A DNA stretch of 64,000 bases from Simplicispira metamorpha (GCF_004341365.1 NZ_SLXH01000002.1:124001-188000), one strand, 5' to 3'. Counted from the stretch's first letter, positions 44,095-53,290 are shown. The notes: generated by a model from the sequence alone, not told the origin. Program-made: numbers and translations.

Positions 44095-45304
44095 TAAACA
44101 CCTGAATCATGGCGGCATTGACGATGTCGATGAAGAAAGCGCCCACCATCGGCACGATCAGAAAAGCCTTGTGTGAAGGGCCGTACTGGTTGGTGATGGC
44201 CTGCATGTTGGCCACTGCGGTGGGCGTGGCGCCCATGCCAAAACCGCAGTGCCCGGCGGCCAGCACGGCGGCGTCGTAGTTGCGGCCCATGATGCGAAAC
44301 GTCACGAACGCGGCGTACAGGCCCATGGCGATGGTCTGCGCGGCCAAAATCACCATCAGCGGCGCCGCCAGGCCCGCCAGCTCCCACAACTTGAGCGACA
44401 ACAGCGCAATGGCCAGGTAGATCGACAGCGAGGCGTTGCCAAACACGTCAATGGCGCGGTCAAACACCTTGATGTTGAACACGTAGTCCAGCGTATTGCG
44501 GATGAGCACGCCCGCACCCAGCGCCCAGACAAATGTGGGCAGCTGGAAAAACTTGCCCTGGGAATAGCCTGTCATGAACTCGGCAAACGCCAGGCAGCCC
44601 GCAAACAGGGCCAGGGTTTCGACGGCAGCGTTGGCCGTGATCAGGCGGTTTTGGTCGGGGTACTCGAATTCGGCGTTGGGCGATGCCTCCGTGAGCGGCG
44701 CCTGGTTGTCGTGCGTCTGCCCACTGCGCGTGGACAGCTGGTAGCGCGTGATCAACGCTTTGGCCAGCGGCCCGCCGATCAGGCCGCCAATGACCAGACC
44801 AAAGGTGGCGCAGGCAATGCCCAGGGTGACGGCACCCTGCACGCCAAAGTCGCGCTCCAGCACCTGGCCCCAGGCCCCCGCCGTGCCATGGCCACCAATC
44901 AAAGTGATGGAGCCGGCGATCAGCCCCACCAGCGGGTCCAGGCCCAAGGCGCTTGCCAGGCCGATGCCGATGGCGTTCTGCACCACGATAAACACGGCGA
45001 TGACCAGCAGAAAAAGCACCAGCGCCCTGCCGCCTTCGCGCAGCTTGGAGAAATTGGCGCTCAGTCCGATGGACGAAAAAAACACCAGCATGAAGCCGCT
45101 TTGCAGATCGCTGCTGAAGCTGAACGTGGCGCCCGTGACCTGGTGCAGCGTGAACAGTGCCGCCGCAGCCACCAGCCCGCCAGCGACGGGTTCAGGAATG
45201 TTGAAGTCCCGCAGAAATTTGATCTTTTGCACCAGGAACTTGCCCACAAGCAAGACCAGGGCGGCCGATATCAAGGTGTAGTAGGTACTGAAACTCAAAT
45301 GCAT
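44078..45304 (-). CDS. gltS: Sodium/glutamate symporter GltS
   Basis: 408 residues starting MHLSFSTYYTLISAAL, the usual GltS N-terminus and length. About ten TM helices in two inverted halves contain the duplicated re-entrant motifs: GSITLIGGHGTAGAWG and GHCGFGMGATPTAVANMQA, plus NIPEPVAGGL. It imports glutamate with Na+. It is convergent with the MscS gene, ending inside it by 17 bp. The long gap upstream (45305-45729) separates it from the divergent dehydrogenase operon. Confidence 0.95.
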   Translation of the reverse strand: MHLSFSTYYTLISAALVLLVGKFLVQKIKFLRDFNIPEPVAGGLVAAAALFTLHQVTGATFSFSSDLQSGFMLVFFSSIGLSANFSKLREGGRALVLFLLVIAVFIVVQNAIGIGLASALGLDPLVGLIAGSITLIGGHGTAGAWGQVLERDFGVQGAVTLGIACATFGLVIGGLIGGPLAKALITRYQLSTRSGQTHDNQAPLTEASPNAEFEYPDQNRLITANAAVETLALFAGCLAFAEFMTGYSQGKFFQLPTFVWALGAGVLIRNTLDYVFNIKVFDRAIDVFGNASLSIYLAIALLSLKLWELAGLAAPLMVILAAQTIAMGLYAAFVTFRIMGRNYDAAVLAAGHCGFGMGATPTAVANMQAITNQYGPSHKAFLIVPMVGAFFIDIVNAAMIQVFIKLLH

Positions 45305-45529
45305 AAAAGGGTGGGTATGGGGTTCGGAAAGCAGGCGCTGCACAGGGCCGCATGGGGCAGGGCGAGCCGCCGTGCGGGTAGCCGGGCAGCGCTGCGGGGT
45401 CGGGGAGTGTAAATAACGGCCATCCATCTGCGGCGATGGCATCGCCTGGCTTTGGCCTGGCATGCCTGACTGGTGCCTGTGTGGCGGCGGTGAGGGGCCA
45501 CGGTGCAGCTTGGATCGGAGGATTTCTTT

Positions 45530-45592
45530 TGCTCCTAAATAAGGAGCTGTAGGCGCTTATTGCAAAAGGATTTGAGGCCAAAAACATACTAT
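45530..45592. repeat. REP-like repeat, copy 9 (reverse orientation)
   Basis: TTTTGCTCCTAAATAAGGAG ... ATTTGAGGCCAAAAA reads as the family consensus on the minus strand (TTTTTGGCCTC ... CAGCTCCTTATTT). It sits in the 425-bp gap between gltS and the dehydrogenase operon; the rest of that gap must contain both divergent promoters, but no convincing -35/-10 pair is visible. Confidence 0.55.
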
Positions 45593-45729
45593 TTAAGACT
45601 GTTGCTTTGGTGCGCTGCAATGGTGTTTGGTGCAATCTCTTGTTGGCTTGCAGTGTGAGAGCATGTAAAAACTGAACCCAATCCACACGCCAAGACCCCT
45701 GTCAGTTCAACTTTTCCAAGGAACCCCGG

Positions 45730-46209
45730 ATGCCTTTGCCAGACCCTGCTTCGCGTCGCCGATTTTTGCTGGCCCTGTCGGGCTGCGTGGCAGCCATTGC
45801 TGCACCCACCAGTTCCGGGGCCTGGGCGGCCACTGGTGCGGACAGCATCTCTGCCAGCCAGGTGCAAGCCTTCACGGCAGTGTGCAATGCCCTGGCAGGC
45901 ACCCGCATTGCCAACGAGGCGTTGGCACGGCAATACCTCGCAGTTTTGGTAGAGCACCTGGACAGCGCGCAACGGGAGGCACTGCTCGCATTGGCCCAGT
46001 TGCCTGCGGGTGAGCAGATTGCCGCATCCCTGCGCAAGCCGTTGCGCGAGGTGGCCGAATTCGCTTTGCAGTTGTGGATGTCCGGCATGGTCGGCAATGA
46101 CCGCGTGCTGACTTACCTGGATGCACCGGTGTGGTCCACCCTGTCGTTCACCAAACCGCCGGGTGTCTGTGGTGGCGCTTTTGGCTATTGGGCAGACGCA
46201 CCGGCCTGA
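45730..46209 (+). CDS. Tat-exported dehydrogenase small subunit (sorbitol/glucose DH-like)
   Basis: 159 residues. The N-terminus has a Tat signal (SRRRFLLALSGCVAAIAA). The mature part is helical, with SISASQVQAFTAVCNALAG, and ends with WSTLSFTKPPGVCGGAFGYW, in the pattern of the small, chaperone-like subunits of membrane FAD dehydrogenases (gluconate, sorbitol, glucose type). In those systems the small subunit carries the large flavoprotein across the membrane through Tat. The large GMC subunit follows 40 bp downstream; no cytochrome c subunit follows, unlike the standard three-subunit enzymes. An AAGGAA lies before the ATG. Confidence 0.8.
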   Translation: MPLPDPASRRRFLLALSGCVAAIAAPTSSGAWAATGADSISASQVQAFTAVCNALAGTRIANEALARQYLAVLVEHLDSAQREALLALAQLPAGEQIAASLRKPLREVAEFALQLWMSGMVGNDRVLTYLDAPVWSTLSFTKPPGVCGGAFGYWADAPA

Positions 46210-46249
46210 ATGGTGGGCCCGGGTCTTTTTTCCACACTTCTGTCCTGCT

Positions 46250-47902
46250 ATGAACTCCCAGAACAACCCCAGTGAATCCTTGTCGGCCGATGTCATCGTG
46301 ATCGGTGCAGGCGCCGTCGGTGGCCTGATGGCCTGGCAATTGGCCAGCCAAGGCGCCAACGTGCTGATTCTGGAAGCCGGGCCGCGCATCGACCGCGCCA
46401 GCGCGGCTCAGCATTTCTACGACTCTGCGGTCAAAGGCCCCAACGCGCCATACCCCAGCCAGCCCTACGCACCGCACCCCATGGACGCGCACGATTACAT
46501 GGTGCAGGCGGGCCCCCAAGTGTTTGGCGGCAGTTTCATGCGCGCGGTGGGCGGCACCACCTGGCACTGGACGGGTTTTTCCACGCGTTTTCGGCCTGAC
46601 GACTTCAAGACCAAAACCCTGTACGGCGTGGGCCAGGACTGGCCCCTGGCCTATGAAGACCTGCTGGAGCACTACCTGTTCATCGAGCGGGAATGGGGCA
46701 CCGCCGGGGACAACGCGTTTGACCAGGGCGGGCCGCGCCACGGCAAACCGTTTCCCCTGCCGCCCGTGCCCATGACCTACGCTGACAAGTTGATCCGCGA
46801 TGCGCTGGCGCCTTTGGGCTACTCCGTGGGGCCGTTCAGCCATGCCCGCAACTCGGAGCCATTTGATGGGCGTCCGCCCTGCTGCGGCAGTGCCAGCTGC
46901 GTGCCCATTTGCCCTATTGGTGCCAAATACGACGCCAGCGTCCATGTCGCCAAGGCCGAGGCTGCGGGCGCACGCCTGCTGGCGCAGACGCTGGTCGAGC
47001 ACATCGAGGTGGGTGCCGATAGCCTGATCCAGGGCGTTCGGATTCGCCGTGCCGACGGCAGCCGCACCACGGCCCGCGCCAAACTGTATGTGTTGGCAGC
47101 ACACGCCATCGAGACGCCCAACCTGCTGCTGCGCTCCGCCCAGCCCCATGCGCCCCAAGGCGTGGCCAACCGCAGCGATGCGGTGGGGCGCTACCTGATG
47201 GGGCAGGTCGATCTGGACACCCGTGCCCTCACGCGCCAGCCCCTCTACACCTACCGCGCACCCACTACCACCGCTGGCATTCTGGAGCTGCGCGATGGCC
47301 CCGTGCGCAAGGAGCATGCTGCCATCGGCACCTCGTTTTTGAACCGGGGCTGGCGCACTGGCCTGGGGCCCATGCAGCGCAGCGCCCACTTGATCAAGGC
47401 CGGCTTGCGTGGCAGCGAGCTGACGGCTGCGCTGAACGACCAATGCGCGCGTGAGCTGGCGATCAACAGCTCGGTGGAAACCTTGCCCATGGCGCACAAC
47501 CGTGTCCAGCCTGACCCTGAGCTGCGTGACAGCAGTGGCATGCCACGTCCACGGGTGAGCTTCACGGTGGATGAATACAGCCTGCGCGCCATTGAAAAGG
47601 CACGCCAGCGCCACAACGACATCACCAAAGCCCTGGGCTGTACGGATGTGGTCAGCGACGAGCCATCGGTGGCTACGGCCATCATTGCCGGTACGGCGCG
47701 CATGGGCACGGATGCACGCCAGTCGGTGGTCGATCCCTGGTGCCGCAGCCACGACCATGCCAACTTGTTTGTGGTCGGAACAGCCAACTTTCCGACCATG
47801 CCCATCAATGCCCCCACTTTGACTGCGGCGGCGTTGGGCATGCGTGCCTTGCCCGCCTTGCGCAAAGACCTTTCGACAGGGCGGTTTGCCGCTGTCGCCT
47901 GA
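46250..47902 (+). CDS. GMC-family FAD dehydrogenase large subunit
   Basis: 550 residues. The FAD Rossmann motif is VIVIGAGAVGGLMAWQLA with LILEAGP after it. C211-C212-x4-C217-x3-C221 (CCGSASCVPIC) matches the cysteine cluster that binds a 3Fe-4S centre in bacterial FAD glucose-dehydrogenase-type subunits. The C-terminal block GTARMGTDARQSVVDPWC ... NLFVVGTANFPT ... INAPTLTAAALG is GMC. The histidine normally found a few residues before GTxxMG is not there (ATAIIAGTARMG); the later Asn is kept. It has no signal of its own, so export by the small subunit is likely. Substrate unknown; the missing His needs an alignment. Confidence 0.87.
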   Translation: MNSQNNPSESLSADVIVIGAGAVGGLMAWQLASQGANVLILEAGPRIDRASAAQHFYDSAVKGPNAPYPSQPYAPHPMDAHDYMVQAGPQVFGGSFMRAVGGTTWHWTGFSTRFRPDDFKTKTLYGVGQDWPLAYEDLLEHYLFIEREWGTAGDNAFDQGGPRHGKPFPLPPVPMTYADKLIRDALAPLGYSVGPFSHARNSEPFDGRPPCCGSASCVPICPIGAKYDASVHVAKAEAAGARLLAQTLVEHIEVGADSLIQGVRIRRADGSRTTARAKLYVLAAHAIETPNLLLRSAQPHAPQGVANRSDAVGRYLMGQVDLDTRALTRQPLYTYRAPTTTAGILELRDGPVRKEHAAIGTSFLNRGWRTGLGPMQRSAHLIKAGLRGSELTAALNDQCARELAINSSVETLPMAHNRVQPDPELRDSSGMPRPRVSFTVDEYSLRAIEKARQRHNDITKALGCTDVVSDEPSVATAIIAGTARMGTDARQSVVDPWCRSHDHANLFVVGTANFPTMPINAPTLTAAALGMRALPALRKDLSTGRFAAVA

Positions 47903-47921
47903 TTCACATTTGGAGAATTCC

Positions 47922-49682
47922 ATGCTCAGACGCTCCTGGCTCCAGGTTTCAGCCCTTGCCTCCGCAGTGGTTGCTTTGCCCGCACGGGCCAAAACGGCTA
48001 TGACGACACACCATTCGGATGTCACCGTCGGCCCGGAAGGCTACAAGCGCATCGTTCGTTCCATTCGAGACACCTTTCCCTCGCCCACGAACTCTGCGGC
48101 TGCCGACAGCCGCTTCTCGCGCGTCATGGCCTATGCCTTGTCCGAGTACGAAAAGCTCAAGACGCATCGCACTTTTCTGGGCGAGCGCAAGCCGCTGGAC
48201 TACGCCGGTGCCCGCAAATCCCGGGTGAACAAGGAAATGGGCGACATGCGCGGCACGATCCGCGAAACCGCGCGTTACCTGGAAGGCCAGTTCACCTGGA
48301 GCCACCCGGATGTTCACCGCTTGCATGGATCGTCCACGTCGGTGTCCATCATCGGGCAACTGTATGGCTCCCTGGTGGATCCCAATACGGTGTGGGACGA
48401 CCTATCGCACAAAGCCGCAGAAGCTGAGGTGCGCGTATCCGCCATGTGTGCAGCACTGGTCGGTTACGACCCTGAAAAAGCGTTGGGGCTTTTCACCTTT
48501 GGTGGTACCGGTACGACGCTCTATGGCATCAAATTGGGCGCCGAGCGCGCGCAACCGGGACTGTTCACCGAGGGCATGCGCCAGCCCTTGCGCGTGTTTG
48601 GTTCTGATGTGGCGCACTATGCCAAGCTCAGTGCCTCGGCGTGGCTGGGCCTGGGCAGCCAGGCAGCCATTTCCGTGCCGACGGGCGATGACAACGCCAT
48701 GGATGTGGCTGCATTGGAAAAAGCCCTGCGCCAGAGTATCGAAAAAGGCGAGCGCATTGCCGCCATCGTCGTCACCATGGGCAGTACCGACGCTTTTGGC
48801 GTGGACGACATCGAGGCCGTGCACGCGCTGCGCCAGCGCCTGGTCAAGGAGTACCGCCTTGACTACATGCCCTACCTCCATGCTGATGCTGTGATCGGCT
48901 GGGCCTATTCGGTGTTCAACGACTATGAGTTCGATGCCAATCCGCTGGGGATTCCCGCTGAGGCACTGCATTCGCTCAAGCTGCTGCGTGAGCGCATGCG
49001 CCACCTGCCGTTGGCCGATTCGCTGGGCATTGATTTTCACAAGAGCGGCTATACGCCCTACGCGTCCAGCCTGTTTCTGGCCAGTGATGCACAGCTGCTC
49101 AACCCGGTGCGCCGCGACAAGGTAGCCATGCCGTATCTGTTCCAGTTTGGTGAGTACGACCCTGGTATTTACACCCTGGAGTGCTCGCGTTCGGGCGGGC
49201 CAGTGCTGGCAGCGTTGTCTAACCTGATGCTGCTGGGCAAGGACGGCTTCCGTGGTTTGCTCAGCCATTGCGTGCAGATGTCGCACCTGTTGCGCCAGAA
49301 GGCGCGCGATTTGCCATGGCTGACGGTGCTCAACGAAGACAACCATGGCGCAGTGGTGGTAATCCGGGTCTATCCCGACGGTGTGGATGCCGACGCAGCC
49401 TACCGGGCCGAGAAAAGCAACGCTGGTCAGCGCGCAGCCTTGCTGGAGCACAACGAGTTCAACAAGGCGGTGTACCTGAGCACGCGCGAAGCAGCTGAAT
49501 CCGGCGAAAGCCCCGTTTTCGTGCAGACCAGCCGCTACCGCAGCACCAGCTACGGCGAGCCTATTGTGGGCATCAAGTTCTTCACGTTGTCGGTGTTTAC
49601 CGACCCAGGCTCTATTGATAACGCCCTGGCTGCTTTGGTGGAAGCGCGCAAAAAAGTGCGCACTGCGACCGCCAAAGCCTGA
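47922..49682 (+). CDS. PLP-dependent group II decarboxylase with Tat-like leader
   Basis: 586 residues of the glutamate/aspartate/aromatic amino-acid decarboxylase type. The PLP lysine is K374 in DFHKSGYTPYASSLF; the cofactor aspartate lies in YLHADAVIGWAYS; FTFGGTGTTLYGIKLG is the phosphate-binding loop. Residues 1-25 read MLRRSWLQVSALASAVVALP then ARAKT, an RR-containing hydrophobic leader consistent with Tat. Export of a PLP decarboxylase is unusual, though Tat is the route for a folded, cofactor-loaded enzyme. A second in-frame ATG (codon 27, MTTHHSDV) would give a cytoplasmic protein, so export is likely but not certain. TGGAGAA precedes the ATG. Substrate unknown. Confidence 0.82.
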   Translation: MLRRSWLQVSALASAVVALPARAKTAMTTHHSDVTVGPEGYKRIVRSIRDTFPSPTNSAAADSRFSRVMAYALSEYEKLKTHRTFLGERKPLDYAGARKSRVNKEMGDMRGTIRETARYLEGQFTWSHPDVHRLHGSSTSVSIIGQLYGSLVDPNTVWDDLSHKAAEAEVRVSAMCAALVGYDPEKALGLFTFGGTGTTLYGIKLGAERAQPGLFTEGMRQPLRVFGSDVAHYAKLSASAWLGLGSQAAISVPTGDDNAMDVAALEKALRQSIEKGERIAAIVVTMGSTDAFGVDDIEAVHALRQRLVKEYRLDYMPYLHADAVIGWAYSVFNDYEFDANPLGIPAEALHSLKLLRERMRHLPLADSLGIDFHKSGYTPYASSLFLASDAQLLNPVRRDKVAMPYLFQFGEYDPGIYTLECSRSGGPVLAALSNLMLLGKDGFRGLLSHCVQMSHLLRQKARDLPWLTVLNEDNHGAVVVIRVYPDGVDADAAYRAEKSNAGQRAALLEHNEFNKAVYLSTREAAESGESPVFVQTSRYRSTSYGEPIVGIKFFTLSVFTDPGSIDNALAALVEARKKVRTATAKA

Positions 49683-49722
49683 GCGGCAGCCTTCCTGATT
49701 GCAAACGAACGATGCCATTGCC

Positions 49723-50526
49723 ATGAAAAAACTTGTACCTTTTCTCCGTCTGACCCGCTCATGGAGCAGCAACGCCTTGCTGGCGGGGCTGCTCACGGCT
49801 GCCGTGGTGGCCACGCCCCAAACCACCATGGCGCGCACGGTGGCTATACAGCCACCCGCCGCCGCAGTGGCCGGGCAACCGCTGGAGATTCCCAACCATC
49901 TTTTTACGCTGTCGCACCCGATTGGGCAGCAGCGCTTGATCCAGAGCGATTACCGCCAGGCCTACTGGCCACTGGCTACCTACTTTGAAACCCAGCGCAA
50001 CCAAGCCTATTGTTCGGTGGCCACCTCGGTGATTGCGCTCAACGCACTGGGCCTGCCACGCCCGGCCACAACGCTGTACCCGGACTTTCCGTTTTTCACA
50101 CAGCAAGACTTTTTCACTGTGGTGGATAAACGTATCGCAGACCCTGAGGTGGTGTCCAAAGAAGGTATGACGCTGGATCAGCTGGCAACCGTCCTGGGCC
50201 AGTATCCGGTGCACATCGACAAGGTTTCTGCGGACACACTCGATGCAGACCAATTGCGCCAACTGCTCAAAAAGCATCTTCGTGAGCAAGACCGCTTTGT
50301 TCTTTTCAATTTCAACCGCCGTTTTATCGGTGAGGTGGGCGGTGGCCATTGGTCGCCGCTGGCGGCCTACCATGAGGCGAGTGACTCGGTGCTGCTGATG
50401 GACGTGGCGCGCTACAAGTACCCGCCCGTGTGGGTGCCGCTGGCAGATTTATTGCGCGGTGCGCAAGACCCTGACAGCGTGAGCGGCAAGGCCCGTGGTT
50501 TGTTGGTCGTAACCAAAAAACCATGA
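49723..50526 (+). CDS. Phytochelatin-synthase-like cysteine peptidase, exported
   Basis: 267 residues. A signal peptide (about 1-38, ALLAGLLTAAVVATPQTTMA) precedes a complete phytochelatin-synthase-type papain fold: C97 in QAYCSVATSVIALNALG, H209 in GGGHWSPLAAYH and D227 in LLMDVARYKYPPVWV. Bacterial short forms mainly remove glycine from glutathione instead of polymerising it; the natural substrate here is not known. It is placed 40 bp after the decarboxylase gene and overlaps the RCC1 gene (ATGA). Confidence 0.85.
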   Translation: MKKLVPFLRLTRSWSSNALLAGLLTAAVVATPQTTMARTVAIQPPAAAVAGQPLEIPNHLFTLSHPIGQQRLIQSDYRQAYWPLATYFETQRNQAYCSVATSVIALNALGLPRPATTLYPDFPFFTQQDFFTVVDKRIADPEVVSKEGMTLDQLATVLGQYPVHIDKVSADTLDADQLRQLLKKHLREQDRFVLFNFNRRFIGEVGGGHWSPLAAYHEASDSVLLMDVARYKYPPVWVPLADLLRGAQDPDSVSGKARGLLVVTKKP

Positions 50527-51611
50527 GCGTTGCGGCGCAAGTGCTTGATCTGGCAGCGGGCCGGGATCACAGCCTGGTGCTGCGCAGTGGTGCGCAGCTT
50601 GTTGGCTGGGGCGGCGACGGTACCGGACGGTTCCCCGCCCCGCTGGGGGTGTGCTCTGCACCTTCATCAGAGAGCGGCGCTGTGTATGTGCCCACCGATG
50701 TCGAGTTGCGCCATATCACAGCCAGCGCTGGCATGAGTCTGGCCCTTGATGCGCAGGGGATGGCGTATGTCTGGGGTGCCAATCGGGCAGGGCTTGGTGG
50801 TCGGCTCTCACATATCGTGGCGCAGCAGCCCAAGCCTTTGGCTGGTTTGCCCGCCTTGGCGCAGTTGCGCGGCAGTGAGTTTTTTACTTTGGCCCGTGCC
50901 CGGGACGGCGGCCTCTATCACTGGGGGCTTGCGCCAGGTTCAGCGCAGGCGCGCAATGCGGGACCTTTGCGTGTAGCCGGTGTGCCAGCCATCGCCGATT
51001 GCTGTGCTGGCGTAGCCCATGCCCTCTTGCTGGACGGTGCACAGCGCGTATGGGGTTGGGGTGCCAACACAGCCGGTCAGCTGGGTGCGGGTCACCTCCA
51101 GGATTACAGCGAGCCAACGCGCGTGCCCATGCCACGCAAGATGGTGGCTGTGGCAGCGGGTGCGAGCCACAGTCTGGCGATTGACGTCCGTGGCCAGGTC
51201 TGGGCATGGGGTAGCAACCAACATGGCCAACTTGGCGAACGTGCGCCAGCGTACCGCACAACCCCGCACCAGGTGGCGTTGCCTGAAGGGGCTATCCAGG
51301 TCGCTGCAGGCCAATATGTGTCTTATGCGCTGGGCCGTTCTGGGCGTTTGTACGCCTGGGGTTGGAACGCCCGGGGCCAATTGGGGCAAGGCCATACCGA
51401 GGTCTTGCACGGTGTGCAAGTGTTGGCGCACTTGCCTGCGCTGAAGAAAATAGTGGCAGGGCAGGGTCATGTGCTGGTCAGTGATGGTTGGCATGTGTGG
51501 GCATGGGGTGACAACCGTGCAGGCCAGTTGGGCCAGGCCGCGCTGTATCAGGCAACACCCCGCAAACTCGACGATGCAGTTTCCATCAACCACGAAGAAG
51601 CCAGAACATGA
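50523..51611 (+). CDS. RCC1-repeat beta-propeller protein
   Basis: 362 residues made almost wholly of RCC1-type repeats, about six to seven blades. Recurrent signatures are VWGWGANTAGQLG, VWAWGSNQHGQLG, LYAWGWNARGQLGQG and VWAWGDNRAGQLG with intervening AVAAGASHSLAI-type strands. I see no signal peptide, so unless it is exported with a partner it stays in the cytoplasm. Its role is unknown; propellers like this are protein-interaction platforms. ATGA overlaps at both ends tie it to the phytochelatin-synthase-like gene and the multicopper oxidase. Confidence 0.87.
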   Translation: MSVAAQVLDLAAGRDHSLVLRSGAQLVGWGGDGTGRFPAPLGVCSAPSSESGAVYVPTDVELRHITASAGMSLALDAQGMAYVWGANRAGLGGRLSHIVAQQPKPLAGLPALAQLRGSEFFTLARARDGGLYHWGLAPGSAQARNAGPLRVAGVPAIADCCAGVAHALLLDGAQRVWGWGANTAGQLGAGHLQDYSEPTRVPMPRKMVAVAAGASHSLAIDVRGQVWAWGSNQHGQLGERAPAYRTTPHQVALPEGAIQVAAGQYVSYALGRSGRLYAWGWNARGQLGQGHTEVLHGVQVLAHLPALKKIVAGQGHVLVSDGWHVWAWGDNRAGQLGQAALYQATPRKLDDAVSINHEEART

Positions 51612-53290
51612 GCCAAGCCTATACACGCCGTGATTTTTTGAATGTTTCCTGGAAACTCAGCGCCGGTGCTGTTTTGCCTGCCGCATTGGCCTCTTGTGGC
51701 GGTGGTACGGGGACACCAGAAACCTTTGTAGAGCCACCGCGCTTGTTGGCCAGCAACGGCGTGCTGGACTACACCTTGCGCATGGCTTATGCGGATCTGA
51801 ATCTGCGCGGTCAGCGTGTGCATTTGCGCACCTACAACGCCATGGTGCCTGCACCCACGCTGCAAGTGCGTGCGGGCGAGACCTTGCGCATTCGCGTGGT
51901 CAATGATCTGCCGCCCAATCCGTCCAGCGTGGAGCCGGTGGAGCATCTGCGCTACATGAACAGTGCCAATTTGCACACCCATGGTCTGCATGTGGCACCT
52001 GGCCTGGTGGGCGAGAACCTCTATGGCGACTACGTGATCGATTCAGCAGAGTCTGCCGTGCAGCCTGGGCAGTCGCGCCAGCATGAATATGCGATCGTGG
52101 ACGACCACCCGGCTGGCACCTCTTGGTACCACCCCCACTTGCACGGTGCGACCGCAGTGCAAGTGGCCAGTGGCATGGCTGGTGCCATTGTGGTCACGGG
52201 CCCGTTGGACGATGTACCCGAGATTGCCGCAGCCCGTGACCGCGTCATGATGTTCCAGGCGCCGATTTTCGATGCCAAAGGGGAGCTGGAGAGCTTCTCC
52301 CAGGTTGCCAACCCTGGTGCAGAGCCACCGTTCTTGATCAATGGTGTACGTCGTCCCACCTTGGTGCTGCGCCCTGGCCAAGTGGAGCGCTGGCGGCTGG
52401 TCAATGCCAGCATTGCGAATTACCTTCATCTGGCGCTGGAAGGGCACGATCTGCATTTGATTGCACTGGACTCTTGCCCCCGCAGCCAACCCAAAACCTT
52501 TTCTGCCAACGCTGCCGAAGGTTTGGTGCTGGCGCCCGGCAACCGTGCTGATATTCTGGTGCAGGCTGGGGCACCAGGGCGCTATGTGCTGCGCACCAAG
52601 GCCTACGATATGGGCTTTCCTGCGCCGCTGGCCGAGGACGTTCTGGCCGAAATCGTGGTGGAGGGTGAGCCGATCGCAATGGCATTGCCCAAGGCGCCTT
52701 TGCCGGTGCCTGATGCGCTGGCTCCCATCCGTGATGAAGAACTGGCTGCACATGGTGGATTGCGCCGCAATATCGTTTTGCGTTCCGTGTTCAACAACAG
52801 TGGGGCCCCGCTGGATACGCCGCCCGCAGTCGATGCGCTGGATTTGCCTCCCGGTGAGCTTGACCAATGGCAGTACCAGACCGGTGCGACTTTCATGGCG
52901 GATACCGCTTTCACGATGGGGGCTGGTGGCTCTGCGGCGTCCGTGACCCCGGCAATGCCACAGCGTCTGGCGCCGTTTCAGTCGCACCGTGCGATCCGCC
53001 AGACGGTGGCGCTCAACAGCGTGGAGGAGTGGACTGTCTACAACATGAATGCAGTGCAGCACCCTTTCCATATCCACATCAACCCGTTTGAGGTGGTCAA
53101 GATCAACGGTGTTCCAGTCGAGCCCTTCTGGTCAGACACCATCGGGTTGCCACGCGGCGGTACACCCGAGGCCCCCACATCGGTGACGTTCCGCACCCGT
53201 TTTTCCGACTTTTCCGGTGTTTTTGTGATGCATTGCCACATCCTGGCGCATGAAGACATGGGAATGATGCAGATCGTCGAAGTGGTATGA
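51608..53290 (+). CDS. Multicopper oxidase (laccase-type), Tat/lipobox
   Basis: 560 residues. The leader YTRRDFLNVSWKLSAGAVLP has a twin arginine and ends LASC|GG, a lipobox, so this may be a Tat-exported lipoprotein. All four copper motifs are intact: NLHTHGLHVA (about 122-131), SWYHPHLHG (about 173-181), HPFHIHINPFEV (about 485) and HCHILAHEDMGMMQ (about 543), the last with a methionine axial to the T1 copper. It reduces O2 to water using electrons from a substrate or redox partner. Its natural partner could be the flavoprotein or a metal. ATGA overlaps on both sides. Confidence 0.93.
   Translation: MSQAYTRRDFLNVSWKLSAGAVLPAALASCGGGTGTPETFVEPPRLLASNGVLDYTLRMAYADLNLRGQRVHLRTYNAMVPAPTLQVRAGETLRIRVVNDLPPNPSSVEPVEHLRYMNSANLHTHGLHVAPGLVGENLYGDYVIDSAESAVQPGQSRQHEYAIVDDHPAGTSWYHPHLHGATAVQVASGMAGAIVVTGPLDDVPEIAAARDRVMMFQAPIFDAKGELESFSQVANPGAEPPFLINGVRRPTLVLRPGQVERWRLVNASIANYLHLALEGHDLHLIALDSCPRSQPKTFSANAAEGLVLAPGNRADILVQAGAPGRYVLRTKAYDMGFPAPLAEDVLAEIVVEGEPIAMALPKAPLPVPDALAPIRDEELAAHGGLRRNIVLRSVFNNSGAPLDTPPAVDALDLPPGELDQWQYQTGATFMADTAFTMGAGGSAASVTPAMPQRLAPFQSHRAIRQTVALNSVEEWTVYNMNAVQHPFHIHINPFEVVKINGVPVEPFWSDTIGLPRGGTPEAPTSVTFRTRFSDFSGVFVMHCHILAHEDMGMMQIVEVV

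Noticed and set aside
45593-45729. Sigma-70 promoter for the dehydrogenase operon
   Set aside because: AT-rich patches exist, but no -35/-10 pair with acceptable spacing stands out, so no promoter is claimed.
46148-48025. Long minus-strand open frame (625 codons) under the GMC and decarboxylase genes
   Set aside because: It has no recognisable domain and is an antisense shadow of GC-rich coding DNA; similar shadows at 12.4-14.0, 14.9-16.9, 35.7-37.7, 39.0-40.8 and 42.8-44.1 kb were rejected for the same reason.
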